Positions 1-7,669 of a DNA stretch of 32,793 bases are shown piece by piece. The notes beneath the pieces are model-generated. The model did no database searches. It was not told where the DNA came from and saw only the letters and a list, made by a program, of their open reading frames with translations. Location of the stretch: positions 1 through 32,793 of the forward strand of contig JACOUN010000057.1 in assembly GCA_016177805.1 (NCBI GenBank), read 5' to 3'. Both the position numbers and the translations under genes were made by a program. The stretch comes from Rhodocyclales bacterium. Its GTDB lineage: Bacteria > Pseudomonadota > Gammaproteobacteria > Burkholderiales > Rhodocyclaceae. The stretch's first letter is position 1. Each line of letters opens with the position of its first letter.

Positions 1-51
1 TGGTAGCGGCGGTGCGTGCTACCCTCGCCGGCATTTGCAAGGAGGCGCGCG

Positions 52-309
52 GTGAAATTGTCTAGACTCGTACAGCCGGGCAGCCCGTTGTTCTGGTTGA
101 TGTTGGTGCTCAACGGGTTGTCGCCGGTGCTTGCGTTTTTTCTGCACACCTACGATCTGCCGCCGGCGGTCCGGCTCGTGGTGGTGGGGTTCGCGCTGGG
201 GAACGCGGTTGTTGGCCTTTGCATCGCGATGCGCCTGATGCGTGACGAGCCGGGAGGGGGCGATCCCACGGTTGTGGGCACCGGCCGGCGATCCACCGGG
301 CCGAGGTAG
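52..309 (+). CDS. small two-helix membrane protein, unknown function
   Basis: I do not recognise this 85-residue protein. The start is GTG at 52, because AAGGAGG at 39-45 sits six bases upstream; an in-frame GTG at 16 has no such site. Two hydrophobic stretches (about residues 13-31 and 38-60) are separated by a short polar loop (HTYDLPP), so it should be an inner-membrane hairpin. The tail after MRLMRDEP is Gly/Arg-rich and probably cytoplasmic. It converges on the terB-like gene, whose stop lies 37 bases away. Its upstream neighbours are outside the window, so nothing points to a function. The strong ribosome-binding site and clear membrane pattern make it likely to be real. Confidence 0.6.
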   Translation: MKLSRLVQPGSPLFWLMLVLNGLSPVLAFFLHTYDLPPAVRLVVVGFALGNAVVGLCIAMRLMRDEPGGGDPTVVGTGRRSTGPR

Positions 310-346
310 TTTTGTCCGTGCGGCCACGGCTCGGACGGCGCGGGCT

Positions 347-817
347 TCAATCGCCGCCGGAGGCGGGTGGCCGGGCGCGAAGCTTGGCACCGACGTATTC
401 CGCATGCGGTATGTAGAGCAGGGCGGCGATCTTGCGCATCAGGTGGTTCTCGTGGGCACTGAGGAGGTTGTCCGCATAGGCGACGCGCCACATGGACTCG
501 ATGATGAGCACCTTCTGTTCGGCACTGAAGCGCTGATTGAGCAGTGAGGTGAAGCGATGGAAATCGTAGGCATCTTCGGCGGTCTGTTCGGCCAGTTGAA
601 GCAATCGGGCGACTTCGTCTTCGGCGAGCATGAACCGTTCGCGTAACGCCGCCAGAACCGCCCGGCGCTCCAGTGCGTCGATGTCGTGATCCGAGCGCAT
701 GACTTCGACCAGCAATACTGCGGTTGCAAGTTGTAGCGCATGTTCGGACTCGGGTCCCGCCTTCGTCTCGGGCTGGGCGGTGATCGCGTCGTAGAGGTCT
801 TTCAGGGTGCGTAGCAT
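347..817 (-). CDS. TerB-like (tellurite resistance TerB family) protein
   Basis: This 156-residue, largely helical protein resembles the TerB fold family found widely in proteobacteria. Those proteins are usually called tellurite-resistance or stress-related, with no proven biochemical role. Typical features are the helix around EHALQLATAVLLVEVM, the acidic DHDIDALERRAVL segment, and the repeat-like FSAEQKVLIIESMWRVAYAD. The reading frame extends much further upstream (to 1075), but the conserved part begins at MLRTLKDLYDAI, so ATG at 817 was chosen; ATG at 826 (MTSMLRT) is a close alternative. It stands alone here with no ter operon nearby, so a tellurite role should not be assumed. It is probably cytosolic, since no signal peptide or membrane segment is visible. 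Confidence 0.75.
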   Translation of the reverse strand: MLRTLKDLYDAITAQPETKAGPESEHALQLATAVLLVEVMRSDHDIDALERRAVLAALRERFMLAEDEVARLLQLAEQTAEDAYDFHRFTSLLNQRFSAEQKVLIIESMWRVAYADNLLSAHENHLMRKIAALLYIPHAEYVGAKLRARPPASGGD

Positions 818-1061
818 CGAGGTCATCCAGATGTGGCGTGTGGCGTCTTGTTTGCGTGGCTCCCGCCCGCGAGGGGTGGTCCAGCATGATGATAGCCGAG
901 CCATGATTGCTTGCCCGCGCTGCGGATATGAGGCGGACGGGAACGGTTGACTTGGTGCTATCGTCCACGGTGATGTTGGGTTGCCGCCCGAGTGACACGG
1001 ATATGTGGCGTGTCGGGCCGCGAGATGCACCAGCGAGAGACCACTGAACCTGGGTTGAACA

Positions 1062-2285
1062 ATGCTAAAGCGCATATGGGTGACCGATCTGCGTCTCGGG
1101 ATGTTCGTGCAGGAGTTCTGCGGCTCCTGGCTCGATCATCCGTTCTGGCGCAGCAGCTTTGAGCTGATTGATCCTCAGGATCTGGTTCGCATACGGGCGA
1201 GTCTGGCCAGAGAGGTGATCATTGACACCAGTCGCGGGCTTGACGTCGTTGTTCCGGATGTGGCGGTTGATGCGCCGGACGGCCAGAGCAAGGAACAACC
1301 GCCATCCAGCGCACTTCGCGATACTCAGGTGCATGTTCCGCCGCCACACGTAAGCTTTGACGATGAGTGCGTGCGCGCCAAGAAAATACTGAAGAACGCC
1401 AAGAGTGTGGTGACTTCGGTATTCCAGGAGGCGCGCATGGGGCGCGTGCTGGAGATGACGGCGGTGATAGGTCTGGTCGAGATCATTACTTCGTCGGTCC
1501 AGCGCAATCAGTCGTCACTCATCAGCCTGGCGCGCCTGAAGAACGCGGACGAATACACCTACATGCATTCGGTCGCGGTGTGTTCGCTGATGGTGGCGCT
1601 GGCGCGTGAGTTGGGGTTCGATGCCGAAGCGACGCGCAAGGCCGGTCTCGCGGGCTTGCTCCATGACGTGGGCAAGGCGGCGATACCGCTGGAAGTGTTG
1701 AACAAGCCGGGGAAATTGACAGACGCCGAGTTTGACCTGGTGAAACGGCATCCGCGCGCGGGTGCCGACATCCTGGAAAAATCCTACGACGTCGATGCGG
1801 TGGCGTTCGATGTGTGCCTGCATCACCATGAAAAAATGGATGGTACGGGCTATCCAGAAAAACTGGATAGCGACAACCTCAGCTTGTACGCGCGCATGGG
1901 GGCGGTGTGCGACATCTATGATGCGGTGACATCCAACCGCCCCTACAAGGATGGGTGGGATCCTGCGGTTTCGTTGCACAGAATGTCGGAGTGGACCCCA
2001 GATCACCTGGATCGTGCGGTGTTTCACGCGTTTGTCAAATGCGTGGGGATCTATCCGATTGGCAGTCTGGTACGGCTGCAGTCCGGGCGGATCGGGGTTG
2101 TGGTCGAGCAGCACCCGCAGGCGTCGCTGACGCCGAAGGTCAAGGCGTTCTACTCCATAGGCTCGCAGAGCAGGATCAGGCCAGAGATCGTCGACCTGTC
2201 GCATGTGAGCTGCAAGGACAAATACGCGTGCGGCCGCCGAAGCGCGGTCCAGCCACTCGTAGCGCACATGCTCGGTGGGCGCTAG
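1062..2285 (+). CDS. HD-GYP domain protein (c-di-GMP phosphodiesterase) with altered C-terminus
   Basis: The 407-residue protein has an N-terminal DUF3391-like region (residues 1-130, starting MLKRIWVTDLRLGMFV) and an HD-GYP domain (about 140-345). Metal-binding and signature residues are intact: H169, HD at 201-202, and HHHEKMDGTGYP at 254-265. HD-GYP proteins hydrolyse cyclic di-GMP, so this is a likely cytosolic signalling phosphodiesterase. Homology looks normal up to SHVSCKDK (residue 387). The last 20 residues (from YACGRR) do not resemble the usual ending of this family. They are the antisense reading of the NUDIX gene that faces it. The gene therefore looks cut at about 2220 and reads on to a chance stop at 2285. 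Catalysis is probably unaffected because the lost part is a short tail. Confidence 0.9.
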   Translation: MLKRIWVTDLRLGMFVQEFCGSWLDHPFWRSSFELIDPQDLVRIRASLAREVIIDTSRGLDVVVPDVAVDAPDGQSKEQPPSSALRDTQVHVPPPHVSFDDECVRAKKILKNAKSVVTSVFQEARMGRVLEMTAVIGLVEIITSSVQRNQSSLISLARLKNADEYTYMHSVAVCSLMVALARELGFDAEATRKAGLAGLLHDVGKAAIPLEVLNKPGKLTDAEFDLVKRHPRAGADILEKSYDVDAVAFDVCLHHHEKMDGTGYPEKLDSDNLSLYARMGAVCDIYDAVTSNRPYKDGWDPAVSLHRMSEWTPDHLDRAVFHAFVKCVGIYPIGSLVRLQSGRIGVVVEQHPQASLTPKVKAFYSIGSQSRIRPEIVDLSHVSCKDKYACGRRSAVQPLVAHMLGGR

Positions 2286-2630
2286 TGTTACGGTGCGGCG
2301 CTCGGGCAGGCACAGGCTGAACAGGTGCTCGATGTTGTGAGTCACATCGGGGGCATAGCGTGCGCGCCATTCGGGACGAATCTCGAAGCGGTGGGTTCGG
2401 TGCCAGTCGTGCAGTGAACGCTCCGCGACATGGATTCCGGTTTCTTCCTCGATTTCGCGCAGGGCGGCCTGACGTGGAGTTTCGCCCGCCTCCAGACTGC
2501 CGGTCACCGACTGCCAGAAACCTGGGGGGGAAATGCGCTCGAGCAGCAATATTTCGTATGCGGGCGTATGGATGACCGCCAGCACGGACTCGGGACGCTT
2601 GAAGATTTCAGCGGCGCTCACGCCGGGCAC
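1515..2630 (-). CDS. nudB: NudB-like NUDIX hydrolase with missing stop, reading into the HD-GYP gene
   Basis: Residues 1-137 form a NUDIX hydrolase with a perfect box from G44 to I66 (GSLEAGE, then REIEEETGI). NudB removes pyrophosphate from dihydroneopterin triphosphate in folate synthesis, and nudB downstream of aspS is common in this group. The stop of the receiver-TPR gene lies just 7 bases upstream, suggesting co-transcription. NudB is normally about 150 residues. Here the similarity ends at AARVF (near base 2220), just before the expected final helix. The frame then continues for about 234 residues as the antisense of the HD-GYP gene, to a stop at 1515. The C-terminal two thirds are therefore not a domain. 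The gene may be a damaged copy, a natural antisense extension, or an assembly join. The NUDIX call is firm; whether the product is functional is not. Confidence 0.75.
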   Translation of the reverse strand: MPGVSAAEIFKRPESVLAVIHTPAYEILLLERISPPGFWQSVTGSLEAGETPRQAALREIEEETGIHVAERSLHDWHRTHRFEIRPEWRARYAPDVTHNIEHLFSLCLPERRTVTLAPTEHVRYEWLDRASAAARVFVLAAHMRQVDDLWPDPALRAYGVERLDLRRQRRLRVLLDHNPDPPGLQPYQTANRIDPHAFDKRVKHRTIQVIWGPLRHSVQRNRRIPPILVGAVGCHRIIDVAHRPHARVQAEVVAIQFFWIARTIHFFMVMQAHIERHRIDVVGFFQDVGTRARMPFHQVKLGVCQFPRLVQHFQRYRRLAHVMEQARETGLARRFGIEPQLTRQRHHQRTHRDRMHVGVFVRVLQARQADE

Positions 2631-2637
2631 GACCGCA

Positions 2638-4305
2638 TCATTCGAGAAACTGGTCGGGTTTCAGGGGCTGGATCGGGACCGGGACGGTCTCTGCATGGAT
2701 GCCGTAGCGGGCCATGAGGCTGTGCAGCAGGTTAGTGATGGCGTCCAGACGCGGATGGTCAGGCGCGACTTTGCGGCAGTGGGCGATCAGCGTGCGCGCG
2801 CGCGCGGCGAAGCGCTCGTTCCAGCCATTCTCTTCCATGTGGCGCAGCAGTGCGAGGGCGGCGTTGAACAGCACGTGAGGGTTGCCAGGCATCTTGCGCA
2901 CCGCGTGCATCATCTCGCGCACCGCGCCGTCGTAGTCGCCGGCGTGCGCCCTGGCAGCACCGGCGGCGATGTACTCCTTGACCTCGTTGTGCAACTTCTC
3001 CTCTATCCGGGTGGACAGATCGGCGCGCCCACGCGCCTTGAGCGAGTGTCGGATGGTCTCGGCCGTTTCACTGTCGGGTGCGCTACGCAACAGGTCGGCG
3101 ATCAGCTCGCTCCCTTCTGCTTCGAGCCGGTGGTCGAGGCAGGCCTGTGCGACTTCGTGTTTGAACGATGGCGGCATGCTGGTTGCTTCGCGGCACGCGT
3201 CAGTTGCTTCGCGCAGCGCCACTCTGGCGCCCTCGTCATTGCCGGTGGAGGCGCACAGCAGCGCATGCGAGTATGCGCAACACGCTGTCGCTTCCGGGCG
3301 GTCGGGGGATGATTGTTCAAGATCCCTGATGGTCGCGGTGGCGTCCGGGATGTGTTTCTGGATCAACTGCGCCTTGACCAGTCGGACGTGATCTTCCGGA
3401 TCCCGAAATGCGGAGTGCTTGCCCTTGCGCACGACCTCTGCAAGGGCCTGCTCCGCAGCGACAAAGTCGCCGGTTGCCAGTGCGACCTCGCCCAGATGCC
3501 TGAGCCTGCTGATCCGGTGTGGTGAGCGTTCGAGGGCGCTGGCGAGTGTGAATTGAGCCTGTTCGAGATGGCCGGCCTCTTGGCGGACCCGAGCGAGCCA
3601 GTCGTAGGCATCGATGTAGTCCGGGTTTTCGCCAATCAGGCTTTCCAGCGTGGCTTCCGCAGCGTCGAGCTGCCGGTTGGCAAACAGCATCCGTGCCAGC
3701 CCCAGATGCGCCCATGGCGCCGGCTTGAGTTCGAGGACTTCGCGATATGCTGCCTCCGCTTCGTCGGTGCGTCCAAGCTCTTCCAGCAACTGTGCGCGCA
3801 GGCGCATGAATTGGGTCCAGTGGCGCGGCGCTCCCTGTTGCGCCTGCTGGCACAGTTCCGCCGCTTCCGGGAGGTTGCCTGCTTCCATCAGCTGGTGCAC
3901 CGGAAGCAGGACTTCGCGTCGAGCAAAGGCCCGCTCCAGCCGGGCGTAAAGCGTTCCGGGCGTGAGCGGCTTGAGGATGTAGTCGTTTGGCGCAAGCTCC
4001 GCCGCGCCAATGACGCGCTCATAGTTGCGCTCACTGGAGATCATGATGAACACGGTGTCGAGCGGGATGATCTGCCGGGTGCGAAGATCTTCCAGCAGAT
4101 GCTGACCGTCTTGCCCGTCCCCCAGCGCGTATTCGCACAGGATCAAGTCGAAGCGCTGGGTGCGCAGCTTGTCGACGGCAGCCAGCGCCGAAGCCACGAA
4201 GGTTTGCTTCGAGATGTGGGCGCCACCGAGCAAGGTGCGCAACTGCGCGCGCATGCCCGGGCTGGCTTCGACTATCAGTACGGAGATGTCTTCAAGGTGA
4301 GTCAT
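2638..4305 (-). CDS. receiver-domain protein with TPR repeats, non-canonical phosphoacceptor
   Basis: The 555-residue protein has an N-terminal CheY-like receiver (residues 6-128), then a long helical region with tetratricopeptide-like repeats. Examples of the repeats are EAAELCQQAQQGAPRHW, AEAAYREVLELKPAPWAHLG and DYDGAVREMMHAVRKMPGNP. It has no DNA-binding or enzymatic output domain, so it probably acts through protein contacts. The receiver keeps Ser90 and Lys112 (YILKPL). The usual acidic pair is reduced to E13-A14, and the phosphoacceptor position reads FDLILCEYALGDG, with Glu58 where Asp is expected. Glu there cannot form the normal phospho-aspartate and can mimic the active state in some regulators. 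The gene lies between aspS and nudB. The partner kinase, if any, is not in the window. Confidence 0.85.
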   Translation of the reverse strand: MTHLEDISVLIVEASPGMRAQLRTLLGGAHISKQTFVASALAAVDKLRTQRFDLILCEYALGDGQDGQHLLEDLRTRQIIPLDTVFIMISSERNYERVIGAAELAPNDYILKPLTPGTLYARLERAFARREVLLPVHQLMEAGNLPEAAELCQQAQQGAPRHWTQFMRLRAQLLEELGRTDEAEAAYREVLELKPAPWAHLGLARMLFANRQLDAAEATLESLIGENPDYIDAYDWLARVRQEAGHLEQAQFTLASALERSPHRISRLRHLGEVALATGDFVAAEQALAEVVRKGKHSAFRDPEDHVRLVKAQLIQKHIPDATATIRDLEQSSPDRPEATACCAYSHALLCASTGNDEGARVALREATDACREATSMPPSFKHEVAQACLDHRLEAEGSELIADLLRSAPDSETAETIRHSLKARGRADLSTRIEEKLHNEVKEYIAAGAARAHAGDYDGAVREMMHAVRKMPGNPHVLFNAALALLRHMEENGWNERFAARARTLIAHCRKVAPDHPRLDAITNLLHSLMARYGIHAETVPVPIQPLKPDQFLE

Positions 4306-4489
4306 GAGGTCCCGGAAGCGGCGCGGGCATCAGTTGACCAGCCTTGAGGCTACCAGAAAGTCGCGTGCGCTGACGCATTTCCAGGATGCGTTCGATATGG
4401 CCCGGCGCCGGTGCGTTCGGCGAGGTCACGGCGCGCACGAGGCTGGAACATGTCGCCGCCCCGGCCCCGCTCAAGCAGAGCAAGCCAGA

Positions 4490-6289
4490 TCAGGACTTGT
4501 CAACTTCGACCCTGGTTTCGACCTTCTGACGCAGCCGGATGTGAAGCTCACGCAGTTGCTTCTCGTCCACGTCGCCGGGTGCGTCGGTAAGCAGGCACTG
4601 GGCGCGCTGGGTCTTCGGGAAGGCGATGACGTCGCGGATCGATTCCGACCCCGACATCAGGGTCACGATGCGATCGAGGCCGAAGGCAAGGCCGCCATGC
4701 GGCGGAGCGCCGTAGCGCAACGCATCGAGGAGAAAGCCGAACTTGACCTGTGCTTCCTCGTCGCCGATGTTGAGGGCCTGGAAGACCTTGCTCTGCATCT
4801 CGGCGCGGTGAATACGCACCGATCCACCCCCGATCTCCCAGCCGTTGAGGGCCAGGTCGTAGGCCTTCGCCAGGCAAGCGCCGGGATTGGATTCGAGCAG
4901 TCCGATGTGCTCGTCCTTCGGCGCGGTGAACGGGTGGTGGCAGGCCGTCCAGCGCTTGTCTTCTTCGTCGTACTCGAACATCGGAAAATCGACGACCCAT
5001 ACCGGCGCCCAAGCGGCGCCCGTGAGGTAGCCCTTCTCGTGCCCGAGTTTGACACGCAGGGCGCCGAGCGCGTCGTTGACGACCTTGGTCTTGTCCGCGC
5101 CGAAGAAGATCAGATCGCCATCTTCGGCACCGGTCGCGCGGAGGATGGTGCGCAGTGCCGTTTCGTGCAGATTCTTGACAATGGGTGACTGGAGACCGGT
5201 CTCGTTGGGCTGAGTGACGTCGTTGACCTTGATGTAAGCCAGCCCGCGCGCGCCATAGATGCCGACAAAACGCGTGTACTCGTCGATCTCGCCGCGCGTC
5301 AGACTTGCGCCACCCGGAATCCGCATTGCCGCGACACGCCCGCCTGTGGTTGCGGGGCCGCTGAAGACCTTGAATGCGACGTCCTTGACCGCTTCGGTAA
5401 CGTCGGTCAGCTCCAGCGTGACGCGCAGATCAGGTTTGTCCGAACCGAAGCGCCGCATCGCTTCGGCGTAAGTCATGCGCGGGAATGGCTCGGGCAACTC
5501 GGTCGCGGTCGTTTCGCGGAACACGAAGCGCACCATCTCTTCAACAAGACCGGTAATCTCGGTCTCGTCCATGAAAGACGTTTCGAGATCGATCTGGGTG
5601 AACTCGGGCTGTCGGTCGGCGCGCAGATCCTCGTCGCGAAAACACTTGGTGATCTGGTAGTAGCGGTCGAAGCCCGCGACCATCAGCAGTTGCTTGAACA
5701 ACTGCGGAGATTGCGGCAACGCAAAGAACTGCCCAGGGTGTACGCGCGACGGGACCAGATAGTCGCGCGCGCCCTCGGGGGTGCTCTTGGTCAGCATCGG
5801 GGTTTCGATGTCGACAAAACCCTGGCTGTCGAGAAAACGGCGAAACGCCATCGCGACCTTGTAGCGCAGCATCAGGTTCTTCTGCATCTGCGGGCGGCGC
5901 AGGTCTATGACCCGATGCGTCAATCGTACGCTCTCGGAGAGATTGTCGTCATCGAGCTGGAACGGTGGCGTCGCCGAACCGTTGAGCAACTCGATTTCGT
6001 GGCACAGCACCTCGATCTCGCCTGAAACGAGATTGGCGTTCTCGGTTCCGGTGGGGCGGCGGCGTACCTTGCCGGTCACGCATATGACGAATTCGTTGCG
6101 CAAGGATTCGGCGGTCTCGAACATGGTGGCACGATCCGGATCGCACACGATCTGGACCAGGCCTTCACGGTCGCGCAGATCCACGAAAATAACGCCACCA
6201 TGGTCGCGCCGGCGGTGAACCCAGCCACATAGTGTTACGGTGTTGTTGAGATCGGCAGCCGTGACCAAGCCGCAATAATGGGTACGCAT
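4490..6289 (-). CDS. aspS: aspartate--tRNA ligase, probably non-discriminating type
   Basis: This 599-residue class II synthetase charges tRNA-Asp (E. coli enzyme 590). The N-terminal OB-fold anticodon-binding domain covers residues 1-105. Catalytic motifs are clear: motif 2 at [19 protein letters not shown] (about 216-234), a GAD-type insertion in the middle, and motif 3 at [15 protein letters not shown] near the C-terminus. ATG at 6289 (MRTHYCG) was chosen because this is the standard beginning; the frame is open 29 codons upstream without similarity. The anticodon-binding domain has RRRDHGG with His30, where discriminating enzymes such as E. coli have Leu. In Pseudomonas this His is associated with relaxed tRNA choice, so the enzyme may also make Asp-tRNA-Asn for GatCAB. 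That last point is inference. Confidence 0.97.
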   Translation of the reverse strand: MRTHYCGLVTAADLNNTVTLCGWVHRRRDHGGVIFVDLRDREGLVQIVCDPDRATMFETAESLRNEFVICVTGKVRRRPTGTENANLVSGEIEVLCHEIELLNGSATPPFQLDDDNLSESVRLTHRVIDLRRPQMQKNLMLRYKVAMAFRRFLDSQGFVDIETPMLTKSTPEGARDYLVPSRVHPGQFFALPQSPQLFKQLLMVAGFDRYYQITKCFRDEDLRADRQPEFTQIDLETSFMDETEITGLVEEMVRFVFRETTATELPEPFPRMTYAEAMRRFGSDKPDLRVTLELTDVTEAVKDVAFKVFSGPATTGGRVAAMRIPGGASLTRGEIDEYTRFVGIYGARGLAYIKVNDVTQPNETGLQSPIVKNLHETALRTILRATGAEDGDLIFFGADKTKVVNDALGALRVKLGHEKGYLTGAAWAPVWVVDFPMFEYDEEDKRWTACHHPFTAPKDEHIGLLESNPGACLAKAYDLALNGWEIGGGSVRIHRAEMQSKVFQALNIGDEEAQVKFGFLLDALRYGAPPHGGLAFGLDRIVTLMSGSESIRDVIAFPKTQRAQCLLTDAPGDVDEKQLRELHIRLRQKVETRVEVDKS

Positions 6290-6348
6290 GTGTTCGATTC
6301 CGGGGCTTGGGCGCAGACGCTGCGCCCGGTTGCAATGTTGAGATCTAG

Positions 6349-6627
6349 CTAGTGGCAGGCACAGGCGCCGCCACATCCGCCCGGCGTTGGCGCGCTGCTG
6401 GATGCGGCGCTGTCATTTTGTTTTGGCGCCGCAGGCGAGCTTCCCCTGTCTTTGAAGTCGGTGGCGTACCAGCCCGATCCCTTCAACTGAAAGCCGGCCG
6501 CCGAAACCAGTTTGACGTAGGTTGCCTGGCTGCACGAAGGACAGTCGGTAAGCGGCTCGGCGCTCATTTTCTGGAGATGTTCCTTCTGGAACCCGCAACT
6601 GCTGCAGCGATATTCATATATGGGCAT
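6349..6627 (-). CDS. FmdB family zinc-ribbon protein
   Basis: The 92-residue protein begins [12 protein letters not shown], the hallmark of the FmdB/putative regulatory zinc-ribbon family. Two Cys pairs (C8/C11 and C29/C32) should bind one zinc ion. The conserved [13 protein letters not shown] follows, then a low-complexity Ser/Ala/Pro linker and a [10 protein letters not shown] tail typical of the family. The start is ATG at 6627, with GGAGG five bases upstream on the minus strand; the GTG immediately before it would be too close. It precedes aspS by 59 bases in the same direction, a widespread arrangement in Betaproteobacteria. The DUF502 gene often found between the two is absent. The family has no firmly established function. 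Confidence 0.93.
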   Translation of the reverse strand: MPIYEYRCSSCGFQKEHLQKMSAEPLTDCPSCSQATYVKLVSAAGFQLKGSGWYATDFKDRGSSPAAPKQNDSAASSSAPTPGGCGGACACH

Positions 6628-6745
6628 CACAACCTCCGCAAAGGCAAGCGTGCGATATTAGCGCAATGCACCATCGGCGGGAAGGTTGAACCTAGATTCC
6701 GCAGTTGGGTGGCTGGTAGCGAAGCAGTTCAAGCGCGGGTGCAGG

Positions 6746-7606
6746 TCAGGACGGGAGAAAATTGCCGAAGTAATAGGCCGATATGGATTCGCCCCAGAAC
6801 AACGCGGTCACTCCCGCGCCCGCCAGGTAGGGACCGAAAGGTATGGGTACGCCGCGCCCGTGGCGCGCCAGCGTGATAAGACTGAGTCCGACCACGGCGC
6901 CTATGAACGAAGACAGCAGTATCGTCAGCGGCAATGCCTCCCAGCCCAGCCAGGCGCCTATTGCCGCAAGGAGTTTGAAGTCTCCGTATCCCATGCCTTC
7001 CTTGCCCGTGACGATCTTGAATAGCCAATAAACGGACCAGAGTATGAGATATCCGGCCATCGCTCCGGCGACGGCGTCAGTCAGTTCTGTATACGTGCCG
7101 ACAAGATTGAAGGCGAGGCCGGTCCACAGCAGCGGCAAGGTGATGTCGTCGGGCAACAGCTGGGTGTCGATGTCTATGAATGCGAGCGCGATCATGGACC
7201 AGATGAACAGCAGTGCGCCAAGCAGGGGGAGGCCGAAACCGAAATGCCAGCCCGCGTACCCTGAAAGCAGCGCGGTCAGCAATTCGACTGCGGGGTAGCG
7301 TCGTCCGATGGCGGCGCCGCAGTGACGACAGCGCCCGCCCAGGAACAGATAACTGACGATGGGGATATTCTCGAACGCGGTGATGAGATGACCACAATGC
7401 GGGCAGCGCGAGCGCGGCGTGGCAAGGTTGAGAGGGGGGTGAGTTGGGGGCTGTTCACCGCGCAACTCGGCCGCCTGGGCTTCCCAGTCCCGCTCCATCA
7501 TCTTCGGGAGACGGTGGATGACGACGTTCAGGAAGCTGCCGAGGAAAAGTCCGAGTAGTCCGGCAAGAGCGGAAACGACAGCGGGTTCGTAGATGTAGTG
7601 GGGCAT
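6746..7606 (-). CDS. pilD: prepilin peptidase / N-methyltransferase
   Basis: This 286-residue polytopic inner-membrane protease cleaves the leader of type IV prepilins and methylates the new N-terminus. The cytoplasmic loop carries two Cys pairs (CPHCG and CRHCG) that bind zinc in canonical PilD. The two aspartyl-protease sites are visible at ALAFIDIDTQLLPDD and GKEGMGYGDFK. The N-terminal GLFLGSFLNVVIHRLP is also typical. ATG at 7606 was preferred over an in-frame TTG at 7615. It follows pilC by 63 bases in the same direction, completing a pilB-pilC-pilD cluster. Genes often downstream of pilD in this group (coaE, zapD) are not here; the next gene is the FmdB zinc ribbon. Confidence 0.96.
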   Translation of the reverse strand: MPHYIYEPAVVSALAGLLGLFLGSFLNVVIHRLPKMMERDWEAQAAELRGEQPPTHPPLNLATPRSRCPHCGHLITAFENIPIVSYLFLGGRCRHCGAAIGRRYPAVELLTALLSGYAGWHFGFGLPLLGALLFIWSMIALAFIDIDTQLLPDDITLPLLWTGLAFNLVGTYTELTDAVAGAMAGYLILWSVYWLFKIVTGKEGMGYGDFKLLAAIGAWLGWEALPLTILLSSFIGAVVGLSLITLARHGRGVPIPFGPYLAGAGVTALFWGESISAYYFGNFLPS

Positions 7607-7669
7607 GGATGGCAAGTGTAGCCACCAGGCTATTAGGCAGGTGGGTAGCAGGGGGAAACTCCAGTCGGG

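Noticed and set aside
316..329. CCGTG-CGGC-CACGG hairpin between the first two genes as a terminator
   Set aside because: The T-run (TTTT at 310-313) is on the 5' side for plus-strand transcripts and becomes an A-run after the hairpin for minus-strand transcripts, so neither strand has the stem-then-U layout of an intrinsic terminator.
150..998. Long minus-strand frame across the first two genes (282 codons)
   Set aside because: It is Arg/Pro/His-rich in the way of shadow frames of GC-rich genes and is antisense or out of frame to two better-supported genes.
4292..4483. Small minus-strand frame (63 codons) between aspS and the TPR gene
   Set aside because: It has low-complexity Ala/Pro/Ser composition, no ribosome-binding site, and overlaps the TPR start in a different frame. 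It looks like chance in GC-rich DNA.
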